A DNA stretch of 64,000 bases. Origin: Fischerella sp. JS2. GTDB taxonomy: Bacteria; Cyanobacteriota; Cyanobacteriia; Cyanobacteriales; Nostocaceae. Below, piece after piece: positions 8,392 to 17,392 of this stretch. Where the stretch lies: contig NZ_CP135918.1 of assembly GCF_032393985.1 (NCBI RefSeq), positions 5,023,724 through 5,087,723 of the forward strand, given 5' to 3'. Below the pieces are notes generated by a model. The model did not search any database, was not told where the DNA came from, and saw only the letters and a list, made by a program, of their open reading frames with translations. Each line of letters opens with the position of its first letter. Positions within the stretch are counted from its first letter, which is position 1. The position numbers and the translations under genes are program-made.

Positions 8392-9831
8392 ATGGTTACT
8401 CAAAAAAATAATTTATTTCGCAAACAAGCCTTAGATCATTCATCTTCACCTGAGCGCTTAGATCAGTTAATGCAAGTAATTAGCCCGACCAAGTGGCTAC
8501 CTTTAATTGGTCTGGGTACTTTGGTTGCAGCAGGTTTGGCCTGGAGTGTATTGGGTCGTATCCCGATTACAGTTGAGGGTAAAGGTGTAGTTATCTTTCC
8601 TAGCAAAGTAGTCGGGTTCGATTTTCCTTCTTCAGGTCAATTGCAGACATTAAATGTGCGTGTGGGCGACTTCGTTAAGAAAGGACAAGTACTGGGAACA
8701 ATTGACCAAAATGAACTGCAAGCGCAACTGCTACAACAGCGTGCCAAATTAGCACAACTGCAAGCCCAAGATCAAGATGCTAATTCACTGCAAGACCAAC
8801 GCACTCAACAGCAAATCATAACGATCGCTCAACAGCGCCAAAACTTAGAAGTACAATTGCAGCAAGCCCAAGCTTTAAATCCAATTCTCAAAAGTAAAAA
8901 TTTGGATGCGATCGATCAACAGCGACAAAATCTATTACAAAATTTGCGCGATGCTGAAACTTTAGCTCCTACTCTCAAAGTAAGACTTGAGCGGCGTCAA
9001 GCACTCAAAAATGAAGGAGCTATTTCAGATGATACAGTGTTAGAAGCACAACAAACTTACCTCAATAGTCTGCAAAAAATTTCTGAACTCAAACAACAAC
9101 TCAAGCAACTGGATATCAATCAGGTTCAAGCCCAAAAGTCCTACCTAGAGAATCTTAACCAAATTGATAAATTTAAAACCCAGTTGACAGAACTAAACGC
9201 TCAACAAAAAAGCTTAGCAGAACGAAATTTCCAAGCTTCAGTGACTCGGAAAAATCAGATTCAAGATTTGCAGCGCACCATTGCCCAACTAGAATTAAAT
9301 TTAAAAAATAACTCTCAATTTATCAGTAATTATACTGGACGTATTTTAGAACTTACCGTCAATCCCGGACAAAGTTTGGCTCCAGGAACTCGCATTGGCA
9401 CAATTGATATTCAACAAACACCGTCTACAAAATTACAAACAGTTGCATTTATTCCTGTTAATGACGGTAAAAAGCTCCGCAAGGGTATGAAGTTACAAAT
9501 TACACCTTCTACAGTCGAGCGGGAACGCTTTGGCGGTATTGTTGGCACAATCACCGATGTTTCACCCTTCCCGATTACAAAAGCAGGTGCAGCTAAGGTC
9601 GTAGGCAATCCAGACATCGTCAATAGTTTAGTCACAGCACAACCTCAGATCCAAGTCATCGCCGAACTTCAACCAGACACTTCAACCTTCAGTGGTTACA
9701 AATGGTCTTCTTCCAAAGGCCCAGAACAAAAAATCACTCCTGGTACGACTTCCTCTGTACGGATCACCGTGAAAGAAGAAGCACCAATTAATTTTGTATT
9801 ACCCATTCTGAAGTCTTTGGGTGGATCGTAG
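8392..9831 (+). CDS. HlyD-family membrane fusion protein (NHLM/NHLP-type peptide export)
   Basis: Periplasmic adaptor that couples the inner-membrane ABC exporter to the outer-membrane exit. Residues about 37-57 form one transmembrane segment (KWLPLIGLGTLVAAGLAWSV). A biotinyl-lipoyl-like half follows (LNVRVGDFVKKGQVLGTIDQ), then a long Gln-rich coiled coil (about 108-305, many QQRQNL repeats), the second lipoyl half and a beta-barrel part. Length (479) fits the family. It lies directly upstream of the two ABC genes, the layout of NHLM-type bacteriocin export clusters. No TolC-like gene is in the window, so the outer-membrane channel is encoded elsewhere. Confidence 0.9.
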   Translation: MVTQKNNLFRKQALDHSSSPERLDQLMQVISPTKWLPLIGLGTLVAAGLAWSVLGRIPITVEGKGVVIFPSKVVGFDFPSSGQLQTLNVRVGDFVKKGQVLGTIDQNELQAQLLQQRAKLAQLQAQDQDANSLQDQRTQQQIITIAQQRQNLEVQLQQAQALNPILKSKNLDAIDQQRQNLLQNLRDAETLAPTLKVRLERRQALKNEGAISDDTVLEAQQTYLNSLQKISELKQQLKQLDINQVQAQKSYLENLNQIDKFKTQLTELNAQQKSLAERNFQASVTRKNQIQDLQRTIAQLELNLKNNSQFISNYTGRILELTVNPGQSLAPGTRIGTIDIQQTPSTKLQTVAFIPVNDGKKLRKGMKLQITPSTVERERFGGIVGTITDVSPFPITKAGAAKVVGNPDIVNSLVTAQPQIQVIAELQPDTSTFSGYKWSSSKGPEQKITPGTTSSVRITVKEEAPINFVLPILKSLGGS

Positions 9832-9834
9832 GAA

Positions 9835-9965
9835 TTGGGAAGATGGGGAGGTGGGGAGATGGGGAGGTGGGGAGTGTGAGGAGAATAACCAACCACTAAC
9901 TACTAACCACTAATGTACAGACGCGATGTTCCTCGCGTCTGTACTAACTACTAACTATTGATAAA
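9835..9965. repeat. G-rich and palindromic intergenic repeats
   Basis: 9837-9882 is a low-complexity run of GGGGAGATGGGGAGGTG type. 9889-9913 carries ACTAACTACTAACCACTAA. 9915-9944 is a perfect 11-bp hairpin (GTACAGACGCG / CGCGTCTGTAC, loop atgttcct). Confidence 0.75.
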
Positions 9966-9970
9966 TAACT

Positions 9971-12292
9971 ATGTTAAAGCGAATATTAAAATCACTACCT
10001 AAAAAGCGTAAAGATACTCGGCGTCATACTCCCACGCTGCTGCAAATGGAAGCTGTGGAATGTGGCGCTGCTTCTTTAGGAATTATTCTTGGTTATTACG
10101 GTCGAATTGTGCCGTTGGCGAAACTCCGTCAAGATTGCGGTGTATCGCGTGATGGGAGTAAAGCTACTAACGTCCTCGCTGCTGCTAGAAGCTATGGGTT
10201 TAATGCCAAAGGTTTCAAGACAGATTTGGATGGACTACGGGAAATGGAATGTCCTTACATTGTGTTTTGGAATTTCAACCATTTCCTAGTTGTAGAAGGA
10301 TTTGGTAAGGATCGAGTTTATCTCAATGATCCTGCTAGTGGGCCACGCCATGTCTCTATGCAGGAATTTAGCAATTCTTTTACAGGTGTAGTATTGGTTT
10401 TGCAGCCTGGCCCAGAGTTCAAAAGAGGGGGACGCAAACCCAGCATTGTTGCAGCTTTGTGGCAAAGAATGCGCTTTTCGGTTGTGGCACTTGTTTATTG
10501 TGTGGTAGCAGGATTGTTCTTGGTAATTCCTGGAATGGCAATGCCAGCTTTTTCCCAGGTATTTGTAGATAATATTTTAATTCAGGGTCGCAAAGAATGG
10601 TTGAATCCCCTGATTGGGGGGATTGTATTTACAGCAGTAATTACTGGATTTTTGACTCTACTACAGTTGCAGTCTCTGCGTCGGATGAAAATCAAGCTAT
10701 CTGTAGGTATGTCCAGTCAATTTTTGTGGCATATTTTACATTTACCTGTGAGTTTTTACGATCAACGATTTGCAGGAGAAATCAGCAGCCGTGTGCAGCT
10801 TAACGACTCTTTAGCAGGTCTACTTTCCGGTAAATTGGCAACCACAGCGATCGCAGCAGTAACGGTAATTTTTTATGCAGTGATCATGCTGCAATATGAC
10901 GTTGTGCTAACTTCGATTGGCATAGCTTTTGTCGCTTTTAATCTCCTCGCCTTGCAGTGGGTATCAAGACGACGCGTTGATGCCAATATGCGATATCAAC
11001 AGGATCAAGGTAAAGTAACTGGAGTTTCAATTTCTGGTCTCCAGAGTATGGAAACGCTGAAGTCATCGGGCTTGGAGTCAGATTTCTTCTCGCGGTGGGC
11101 AGGTTATTATGCCAAATCGATCAATACTCAACAAGAAATGGATGTAACTAACCAAGCATTAGGAGTGTTACCTTCTTTCCTCTCCAGAATTGCCTCCATG
11201 TTGCTGATCACTGTAGGCGGTTTGCGGGTGATAGATGGATATTTAAGCATTGGGATGCTAGTGGCATTTCAGGCTTTGATGCAACAGTTTATGCAGCCTG
11301 TGAACAATCTCATTACTTTGGGAAGTAGCCTGCAAGAAGTAGAAGGTAGTATCACCCGTCTTGATGATGTGTTGCGTAACCCGACGGTTCGGGAAAAGGG
11401 AGGACAAGGGGGACAGGGAGGGCAAGGGGGCGAAGGGAGACAAGGGAGACAAGGAGGAAAAGGGGATCTTGGGAATATATATGAAGCACTCTCCGCGTCA
11501 CCTGCTCAGAAGCTTTCGGCGTCTTCTTCCGTTCCTGTACCTGCTGCTCCTGCAACTAAATTACAAGGGTATGTCGAGCTACGCAATGTTACTTTTGGCT
11601 ATAACCGGATTGCTGCTCCTTTGATTGAAAACTTTAATTTCTCGCTTAAACCAGGACAGCGCGTTGCTTTAGTTGGTGGAAGTGGTTCTGGTAAGTCTAC
11701 GATCGCCAAAATGATCGCTGGGCTATATGAACCTTGGGAAGGAGAGATCCTGTTTGATGGTCAACCCAGAAGTGAAATTCCTCGGCAAGTTTTAGTTAAT
11801 TCTCTGGCTTTAGTAGAACAGGATATTTTTCTGTTTGCTGGCAGTGTTAGAGAAAACTTGACGCTCTGGGATACTACTGTACCAGAAAGTAATTTGGTGC
11901 GTGCTTGTAAAGATGCAGCAATCCACGATATTGTGATTTCCTTGCCAGGGGGTTATGGTGCTGAACTCTTAGAAGGTGCCAGCAATTTGAGCGGCGGTCA
12001 GCGACAGCGTTTGGAAATTGCCCGCTCTTTAGTTAATAATCCCGCAATCTTAGTAATGGATGAAGCTACCAGCGCTCTTGATACTGAGACCGAAAAAATC
12101 ATTGACCGGAAACTCCGCCAGCGTGGTTGTACTTGCATTATAGTGGCGCATCGCCTCAGCACGATCCGCGATTGTGATGAAATTATTGTCCTCGAACGAG
12201 GAAAGGTAATCCAGCGCGGAACCCACGATGAATTGAAGCAGGTTGAGGGTAAGTATTTGGAGTTGATTCGTAGTGAGGGGGGAGCGCTTTAG
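9971..12292 (+). CDS. C39 peptidase / permease / ATPase peptide exporter (NHLP-type)
   Basis: Cuts double-glycine leaders and exports the peptide across the inner membrane. The N-terminal C39 peptidase (about 18-150) has the catalytic Cys in MEAVECGAASLGIILGYYG, the His in WNFNHFLVVEG and the Asp in VYLNDPASGPR. Six transmembrane helices occupy about 165-465. The nucleotide-binding domain follows (about 540-770) with Walker A GGSGSGKST, signature LSGGQRQRLEIARSL and Walker B LVMDEATSALD. Oddity: the linker (about 474-535) contains a Gly-rich insert (GGQGGQGGQGGEGRQGRQGG) then an Ala/Ser/Pro stretch. It is coded by DNA like the G-rich intergenic repeats nearby. The exporter's natural substrates are presumably the precursors at 5020-6824. 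Confidence 0.95.
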   Translation: MLKRILKSLPKKRKDTRRHTPTLLQMEAVECGAASLGIILGYYGRIVPLAKLRQDCGVSRDGSKATNVLAAARSYGFNAKGFKTDLDGLREMECPYIVFWNFNHFLVVEGFGKDRVYLNDPASGPRHVSMQEFSNSFTGVVLVLQPGPEFKRGGRKPSIVAALWQRMRFSVVALVYCVVAGLFLVIPGMAMPAFSQVFVDNILIQGRKEWLNPLIGGIVFTAVITGFLTLLQLQSLRRMKIKLSVGMSSQFLWHILHLPVSFYDQRFAGEISSRVQLNDSLAGLLSGKLATTAIAAVTVIFYAVIMLQYDVVLTSIGIAFVAFNLLALQWVSRRRVDANMRYQQDQGKVTGVSISGLQSMETLKSSGLESDFFSRWAGYYAKSINTQQEMDVTNQALGVLPSFLSRIASMLLITVGGLRVIDGYLSIGMLVAFQALMQQFMQPVNNLITLGSSLQEVEGSITRLDDVLRNPTVREKGGQGGQGGQGGEGRQGRQGGKGDLGNIYEALSASPAQKLSASSSVPVPAAPATKLQGYVELRNVTFGYNRIAAPLIENFNFSLKPGQRVALVGGSGSGKSTIAKMIAGLYEPWEGEILFDGQPRSEIPRQVLVNSLALVEQDIFLFAGSVRENLTLWDTTVPESNLVRACKDAAIHDIVISLPGGYGAELLEGASNLSGGQRQRLEIARSLVNNPAILVMDEATSALDTETEKIIDRKLRQRGCTCIIVAHRLSTIRDCDEIIVLERGKVIQRGTHDELKQVEGKYLELIRSEGGAL

Positions 12293-12510
12293 GGGAGGTG
12301 GGGAGTGTGGGGAGTGTGAGGAGTGTGTAGACGCGTAGCGGCTTAAGGTAAGGGTGGAGTGTGTAGACACGCAAGTGGCTTCCCGTAGGGTGGAGTGTGA
12401 AGAGTAAAGACTATTAACTACTAACCACTAATGTACAGACGCGAGGAACATCGCGTCTCTACCCACTAACTACTAACCAATAACCAATGACTATTGACTA
12501 TTAATTAATA
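12291..12510. repeat. G-rich, GTGTGTAGACGC and hairpin repeats
   Basis: 12291-12400 is made of GGGGAGTGTGGGGAGTGTG-like and GTGTAGACGC units. 12437-12458 is a hairpin (AGACGCGA / TCGCGTCT). ACTAACTACTAACC runs flank it. No gene. Confidence 0.7.
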
Positions 12511-12513
12511 TTT

Positions 12514-15438
12514 ATGATTAATCAAATTAGTTTTGTTATCCCACAGGGACAAGAATATATATTAAAGGGTAATCAACCAATACTTTTAAATGACCCAGAG
12601 ACGGTTTGGTTGATTAAGTCTGGTTCGATGGCGTTGTTTGTGATCGCTGTTAAGGATGGTGTACCGGAGGGTTCTCGGCGTTATTTATTGACTTTGGGAG
12701 ATGGAGAGGCGATGTTCTCGACAATACCTAGTCAAAATCAGGAGCAACGCCAGATTCTAGCGGTATCGATGGAGGAGACAGAACTCCTGAAGATGTCCAA
12801 GGCAGATTTTAACAGGTTGATTGCCAATAAAGATGGTGAGGCTGTGTCGCTGGTGGATGACTGGGTGAATCAGCTAGGCTTGGCACTGTCTGAAATTGTT
12901 CCTCCAGCAATGCCTGTCAAACCAGAAGGAATTAACTTTTTCTCCTTAAATAAAAGTGATATTTTCCAACCCCAACCTGATACAGTGTCTTGGGTGGAAA
13001 TTCAGGAAGGGTATGTTCGTTGGATGGGAATTGAAAAACTACAAATTTATCCCAGTTCTGGCATTTTGCCTTTGAGTGCAGATATGTGGTTGCAGGCAGA
13101 TAGTATTGTTGAGCTTGCTACTAGTGAAACTTCGGATCTGCAAAATGGAGATACGATATTAAAAAGTTTGTCCCAACTGACAACCTATTTTCTTCAAGGT
13201 ATTGAACTGTTGGAGCAATCGGAAATAACCGCAGAATTACGGAGGTTTCAAGAAAGGGAACGTCTCAATTATCAGGTAATGCAGGAGGCTTTGGGGGAAC
13301 TGTCATCCGTGCTAGAAGTACGGAAATCAGCTTTTCCTCCAGAGACAAAGTCGGTTGATACTTCAGATCAGGCTTTAATGATTGCTGCTGGTGCGGTGGG
13401 ACGTGCTTTAGGGATTAAGATTTGCCCACCAGCCCAGTCAGAGGATCTTAGACGGGTAGCAGAACCACTAGAAGCGATCGCTCGTGCTTCCCGAGTCAGG
13501 ATGCGTCGGATTTCTTTGGCTGACAAGTGGTGGAAAAAAGATTCTGGCCCCGTACTTACTTACACCAAAGACGACCACCCTGTAGCAATATTACCGATAT
13601 CCGACAACCGTTACGAGATTTTTGATCCCCTGGAGCGGACTCGTACCCGTGTAGATGAGCGCTCTGCTGCTAATTTAGCTCCGACTGGCTACGTATTTTA
13701 TCGACCTTTTCCTGATACAAAATTTAAAATTCAAGATTTACTCCAGTTTGCCCTGCGAGGACACTTCAAAGAGCTAATTTACATTATGCTGGCGGGAGTG
13801 ATCACCACTGTACTAGGGATGCTGACACCCCAAGCAACTGCTATCTTGATCGACAATGCCATTCCGGATGCTAACCGGGGATTATTAACGCAAATTGGCT
13901 TAGGTCTTTTGGCTGTCACCTTTGGACAAACGATGTTTGAACTGACTCAAGCATTTGCCATTATCAGACTACAGACTTTTGCAGAATCTTCTACACAGGC
14001 GGCGGTATGGGATCGGCTGTTAAATTTGCAAGCGTCGTTTTTCCGTCAGTACTCAGTTGGTGACTTGAAATCTCGGGTGAGTAGCATTTCTCAAATTCAC
14101 CAGAAATTAAGTAGTACTGTCATCAAAAGTATTTTCTCTAGTTTCTTTTCTTTGCTTAATCTTGGACTGTTGTTTTACTACAGTGCAACGCTTGCTTTGC
14201 TTGCATGTTTTGTTGCTGTTGTCAATATTGCTATCACTCTTTTCTCTGGTATTCTGACTGTACAAAAGTTCCGTCCCTTGCTAGAGCTAGAAGGGCAAAT
14301 CTTTGGTGTGATGGTGCAGTTGATTAATGGTGTATCGAAAATCCGAGTTTCAGGAGCAGAGTCACGAGCCTTTGCCTACTGGAGTAGACAATACACTCAT
14401 CAACTCAAACTGATGTTGAGAACTCAGGGTATTGAAGATGGTGTGACTTTCATCACTAAAGTGCTGCCACCTCTAACAAATGCTCTTCTATTTTGGGTTG
14501 CTGCTAGTATGATTCAGGACTCACCTGAAGGTGGCGGTTTATCTACTGGTATTTTCCTCGCCTTCAATGCTGCCTTTGGTAGCTTCATTGGTGGAGCGAC
14601 TAGTTTAAGTACCACAGTTGTGGACGTTATGCGAGTCTTACCGATGTGGAAACGTGCGGAACCAATTCTCACAGCCATACCAGAAATCACTGCCAGCAAA
14701 ACCGATCCTGGCAGACTATCGGGTAAGTTGCTTGTAGACCATGTGGTGTTTCGCTATCGAGATGATGGGCCGCTGACTTTAGATGATGTCACCATCAAAG
14801 CTGAACCAGGAGAGTATATTGCCCTTGTTGGCCCTTCTGGAAGTGGTAAATCAACTCTGTTTCGTTTATTGCTGGGTTTCGATCATCCGGAGTCTGGCAC
14901 GATTTACTACGATGGACAAGATTTGGCTGGACTAGATGTGAATGCTGTGCGTCGGCAGTTGGGTGTGGTGATGCAAAATAGCCGGATGATGTCGGGTTCG
15001 ATCTTTGATAATATTGCTAGCGGGGCAATGATTACGATGGAAGAAGCCTGGGACGCAGCACGAGCCTCTGGTTTAGCCGACGATATCGAAGGTATGCCGA
15101 TGGGTATGCATACAGTAGTGAGCGAGGGTGCTACTAACTTATCCGGGGGACAACGACAAAGGTTATTAATTGCGCGAGCATTAGTATTGAAACCCCGGAT
15201 TTTGTTATTTGACGAAGCTACTAGTGCTTTAGATAACAGAACTCAGGCAATTGTCAGTGAAAGCTTGGAAAGATTACAAGTAACCAGAATTGCGATCGCT
15301 CACCGTCTTAGCACTATCCGTAATGCTCATCGCATATATGTACTCCAGGGGGGTAGAGTCGTACAGCAAGGTAGTTTCGACGAACTAGCACAACAACAAG
15401 GACTGTTTGCTCAGTTAATGGCAAGACAGATGTTGTAA
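12514..15438 (+). CDS. NHLP-type second ABC exporter, permease/ATPase with cNMP-like N-terminus
   Basis: 974 residues. The first ~130 resemble a cNMP-binding beta-roll (VWLIKSGSMALFVIAVKDG). A ~250-residue middle region ends in a fold like a C39-like domain (about 345-400: KKDSGPVLTYTKDDHPVAIL) but without the catalytic Cys, so it probably does not cleave. A six-helix permease (about 415-690) and an ATPase domain follow, with GPSGSGKST, LSGGQRQRLLIARAL and LFDEATSALD. In NHLM-type clusters this protein pairs with the peptidase-type exporter and the HlyD adaptor, as here. Its exact part (heterodimer or separate step) is not established from sequence. Confidence 0.92.
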   Translation: MINQISFVIPQGQEYILKGNQPILLNDPETVWLIKSGSMALFVIAVKDGVPEGSRRYLLTLGDGEAMFSTIPSQNQEQRQILAVSMEETELLKMSKADFNRLIANKDGEAVSLVDDWVNQLGLALSEIVPPAMPVKPEGINFFSLNKSDIFQPQPDTVSWVEIQEGYVRWMGIEKLQIYPSSGILPLSADMWLQADSIVELATSETSDLQNGDTILKSLSQLTTYFLQGIELLEQSEITAELRRFQERERLNYQVMQEALGELSSVLEVRKSAFPPETKSVDTSDQALMIAAGAVGRALGIKICPPAQSEDLRRVAEPLEAIARASRVRMRRISLADKWWKKDSGPVLTYTKDDHPVAILPISDNRYEIFDPLERTRTRVDERSAANLAPTGYVFYRPFPDTKFKIQDLLQFALRGHFKELIYIMLAGVITTVLGMLTPQATAILIDNAIPDANRGLLTQIGLGLLAVTFGQTMFELTQAFAIIRLQTFAESSTQAAVWDRLLNLQASFFRQYSVGDLKSRVSSISQIHQKLSSTVIKSIFSSFFSLLNLGLLFYYSATLALLACFVAVVNIAITLFSGILTVQKFRPLLELEGQIFGVMVQLINGVSKIRVSGAESRAFAYWSRQYTHQLKLMLRTQGIEDGVTFITKVLPPLTNALLFWVAASMIQDSPEGGGLSTGIFLAFNAAFGSFIGGATSLSTTVVDVMRVLPMWKRAEPILTAIPEITASKTDPGRLSGKLLVDHVVFRYRDDGPLTLDDVTIKAEPGEYIALVGPSGSGKSTLFRLLLGFDHPESGTIYYDGQDLAGLDVNAVRRQLGVVMQNSRMMSGSIFDNIASGAMITMEEAWDAARASGLADDIEGMPMGMHTVVSEGATNLSGGQRQRLLIARALVLKPRILLFDEATSALDNRTQAIVSESLERLQVTRIAIAHRLSTIRNAHRIYVLQGGRVVQQGSFDELAQQQGLFAQLMARQML

Positions 15439-15502
15439 TAGAGGCTAACGACTAATTCACCATTTTAGTCGTGTCAGACTGATAGTAAAACGGTATGAGC
15501 CT

Positions 15503-16519
15503 ATGCTTCAATTATTGATGGAAGCTAAAACTGTTGAAGCATCTAATGATGCAGTTTACTACTTTCCGCTGAGTAATGGACGCTATGAGGTCAAACCTGG
15601 TTTAATTCCTTTAACCAACGACATTGGTAATGGTCAAGTTGACCAACAAGTATTTCAAATAGATGAAAACTTTGCTCACTATCGTGATGTAAAGCTTGCT
15701 GGGCGCACCGAAAGATTGAGCAAGTACTATCAAACTAGTAATTATTCTAATGTTGTAGCTAGTGCGATCGCTCAATTAATTATCAACCGCCTCACTCAAG
15801 AATACCCACAATACTTCCACATCGAACGCGGGAGCAACGCTGATATCAAATTTTACAATCAACTGACAGGAGAGTCTCTCTATCTAGATCCAAATTACCA
15901 GATACAAATAGCACAAACTAGCTCAATAATTCCACCTTATGCCTCTACTCTCGATGCGTTGGCGGCACAGATACAAGAAGATATCACTGTAATCTCCCGT
16001 AGAAAAAATGGTAACAATTGGGTAAGTGCAATTCATCTGTGCTATCCCAACCACTGGTCAGCAGAAGAGAAAATTGGCAAAGACTTTGCCACAGTTCATG
16101 TACCTGTGGCAGGTATAGAAAAAATTAATCGCCGCGCTAACGCCATTGTCAACACCATGATTATCCGGGAACCAATGGTACGCTTTGCTTGGGGTTTAAG
16201 TACTGACACTCGCCTGAACCATCACCCCGAAGCACCGCCAAATGTGTCAGTCAAACAATGGCTAGGTAGAAATTTTAATCGGGAGCATCCTCGCTTGTAT
16301 CTGCGAATAGAGCGTCAAGTGATTTGGGGATTACCAGAGTGTGAGGCGGCGCTATTTACTATCCGCACCTACTTTCGGGATTGTCATGTGATCAAAAAAG
16401 ACCCACAGTTGCGGTACCAACTATCTGCTGCAATTCACTCGATGAGACCGGAATCTCTCATTTATAAGGGATTGGCAGACAGTAAAGCCGAGATTTTAGC
16501 ATGGCTAGACCAGGTTTAA
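15503..16519 (+). CDS. DUF3445 / heme-dependent oxidative N-demethylase-like protein
   Basis: 338 residues with the DUF3445 core: REPMVRFAWGLSTD, then LYLRIERQVIWGLPECEAAL followed by FTIRTYFRD, the best conserved block of the family. Characterised relatives are heme-dependent oxygenases that remove N-methyl groups from small amines (the alpha subunit of HDOD). No beta, gamma or reductase subunit genes are near. It lies 64 bases after the second exporter on the same strand, with only a short gap, so it is likely co-transcribed with the peptide-export genes. A role in modifying the exported peptide is a possibility only; metabolism unrelated to it is equally open. Its last 4 bases overlap the convergent nagB. 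Confidence 0.75.
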   Translation: MLQLLMEAKTVEASNDAVYYFPLSNGRYEVKPGLIPLTNDIGNGQVDQQVFQIDENFAHYRDVKLAGRTERLSKYYQTSNYSNVVASAIAQLIINRLTQEYPQYFHIERGSNADIKFYNQLTGESLYLDPNYQIQIAQTSSIIPPYASTLDALAAQIQEDITVISRRKNGNNWVSAIHLCYPNHWSAEEKIGKDFATVHVPVAGIEKINRRANAIVNTMIIREPMVRFAWGLSTDTRLNHHPEAPPNVSVKQWLGRNFNREHPRLYLRIERQVIWGLPECEAALFTIRTYFRDCHVIKKDPQLRYQLSAAIHSMRPESLIYKGLADSKAEILAWLDQV

Positions 16520-17304
16520 GACATCAAACTTTGACTAAGCAGTGAAGCAGAATCTTCATCCAAAAACAGTGTTGTCTGAGAATATTTACGCAGCACAGAA
16601 ACAGGACAATCTGTGCTGATCTGTCCTTGTAACATCTTTTGGACTATTTTAGCTTTATGTGATGCTGGCGCAAGACAAAGAATTTTTTTAGCAGAACAAA
16701 TTGTGGGAATAGTAACAGTAAAAGCATATTTTGGTACAGCTTCTAAACTAGCAAAATGACCTTGCTTTACTTGTTGCTGGTGATTAACTTGATCTAATTT
16801 GACTAGTTTGACGCTGTAACGATCTTGGAAATTAGCCACAGATGGATCGTTGAAAGCGATGTGTCCGTTTTCTCCCACACCCAAGCAACACAAATCAATT
16901 GGTTGTGCTTGTAATAATTTGCTGTAGCGATCGCATTCTAGTATTGGTTCTAAAGTGTCACCCTCTATGTAATGAAATTCTTTCAGATTGACTCGATTGT
17001 GGAAACGTTCCCGCAGGTAGCGCCGAAAACTAGCAGCATGAGTAGCAGAAATTCCTAAATACTCATCTAAATGAAAACAAGTAACCCGCGACCAATCAAT
17101 GCCACCCAATCCTATCAATGCATCGAGAAATTTAATCTGAGAATTACCTGTAGCTAGCAATACAGTAGCATTACCATTTTGTTGTAGAACATCCTGTAAA
17201 TAATTCTGTGCAATTTCTGCTACATTCTGGGCTAATTCAGTTTCACCGTTATAAATTTGCACATTCAACTCATCAACATGAAACAATTTTTTGGCAGTTG
17301 GCAT
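16516..17304 (-). CDS. nagB: Glucosamine-6-phosphate deaminase-like protein
   Basis: Converts glucosamine-6-phosphate to fructose-6-phosphate and ammonia in the cytoplasm. 262 residues, the usual length. Visible signatures: VLLATGNSQIKFLDAL (sugar-phosphate site), TCFHLDEYLGIS (catalytic Asp region) and CLGVGENGHIAFNDP (the catalytic His/Asp loop of the GalNAc/GlcN6P isomerase family). A 6-phosphogluconolactonase is excluded by the LDEY and GxNGHIAFN pattern. Convergent with the DUF3445 gene, overlapping by 4 bases. No other amino-sugar genes are nearby. Confidence 0.9.
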   Translation of the reverse strand: MPTAKKLFHVDELNVQIYNGETELAQNVAEIAQNYLQDVLQQNGNATVLLATGNSQIKFLDALIGLGGIDWSRVTCFHLDEYLGISATHAASFRRYLRERFHNRVNLKEFHYIEGDTLEPILECDRYSKLLQAQPIDLCCLGVGENGHIAFNDPSVANFQDRYSVKLVKLDQVNHQQQVKQGHFASLEAVPKYAFTVTIPTICSAKKILCLAPASHKAKIVQKMLQGQISTDCPVSVLRKYSQTTLFLDEDSASLLSQSLMS

Positions 17305-17392
17305 TGAATTATCAACTATGAATTATAAAGAGACTCTGTAATACCATTTTGGATTTTAGATTTTAGATTGAGAAACTCTTTAGTGGATAATC

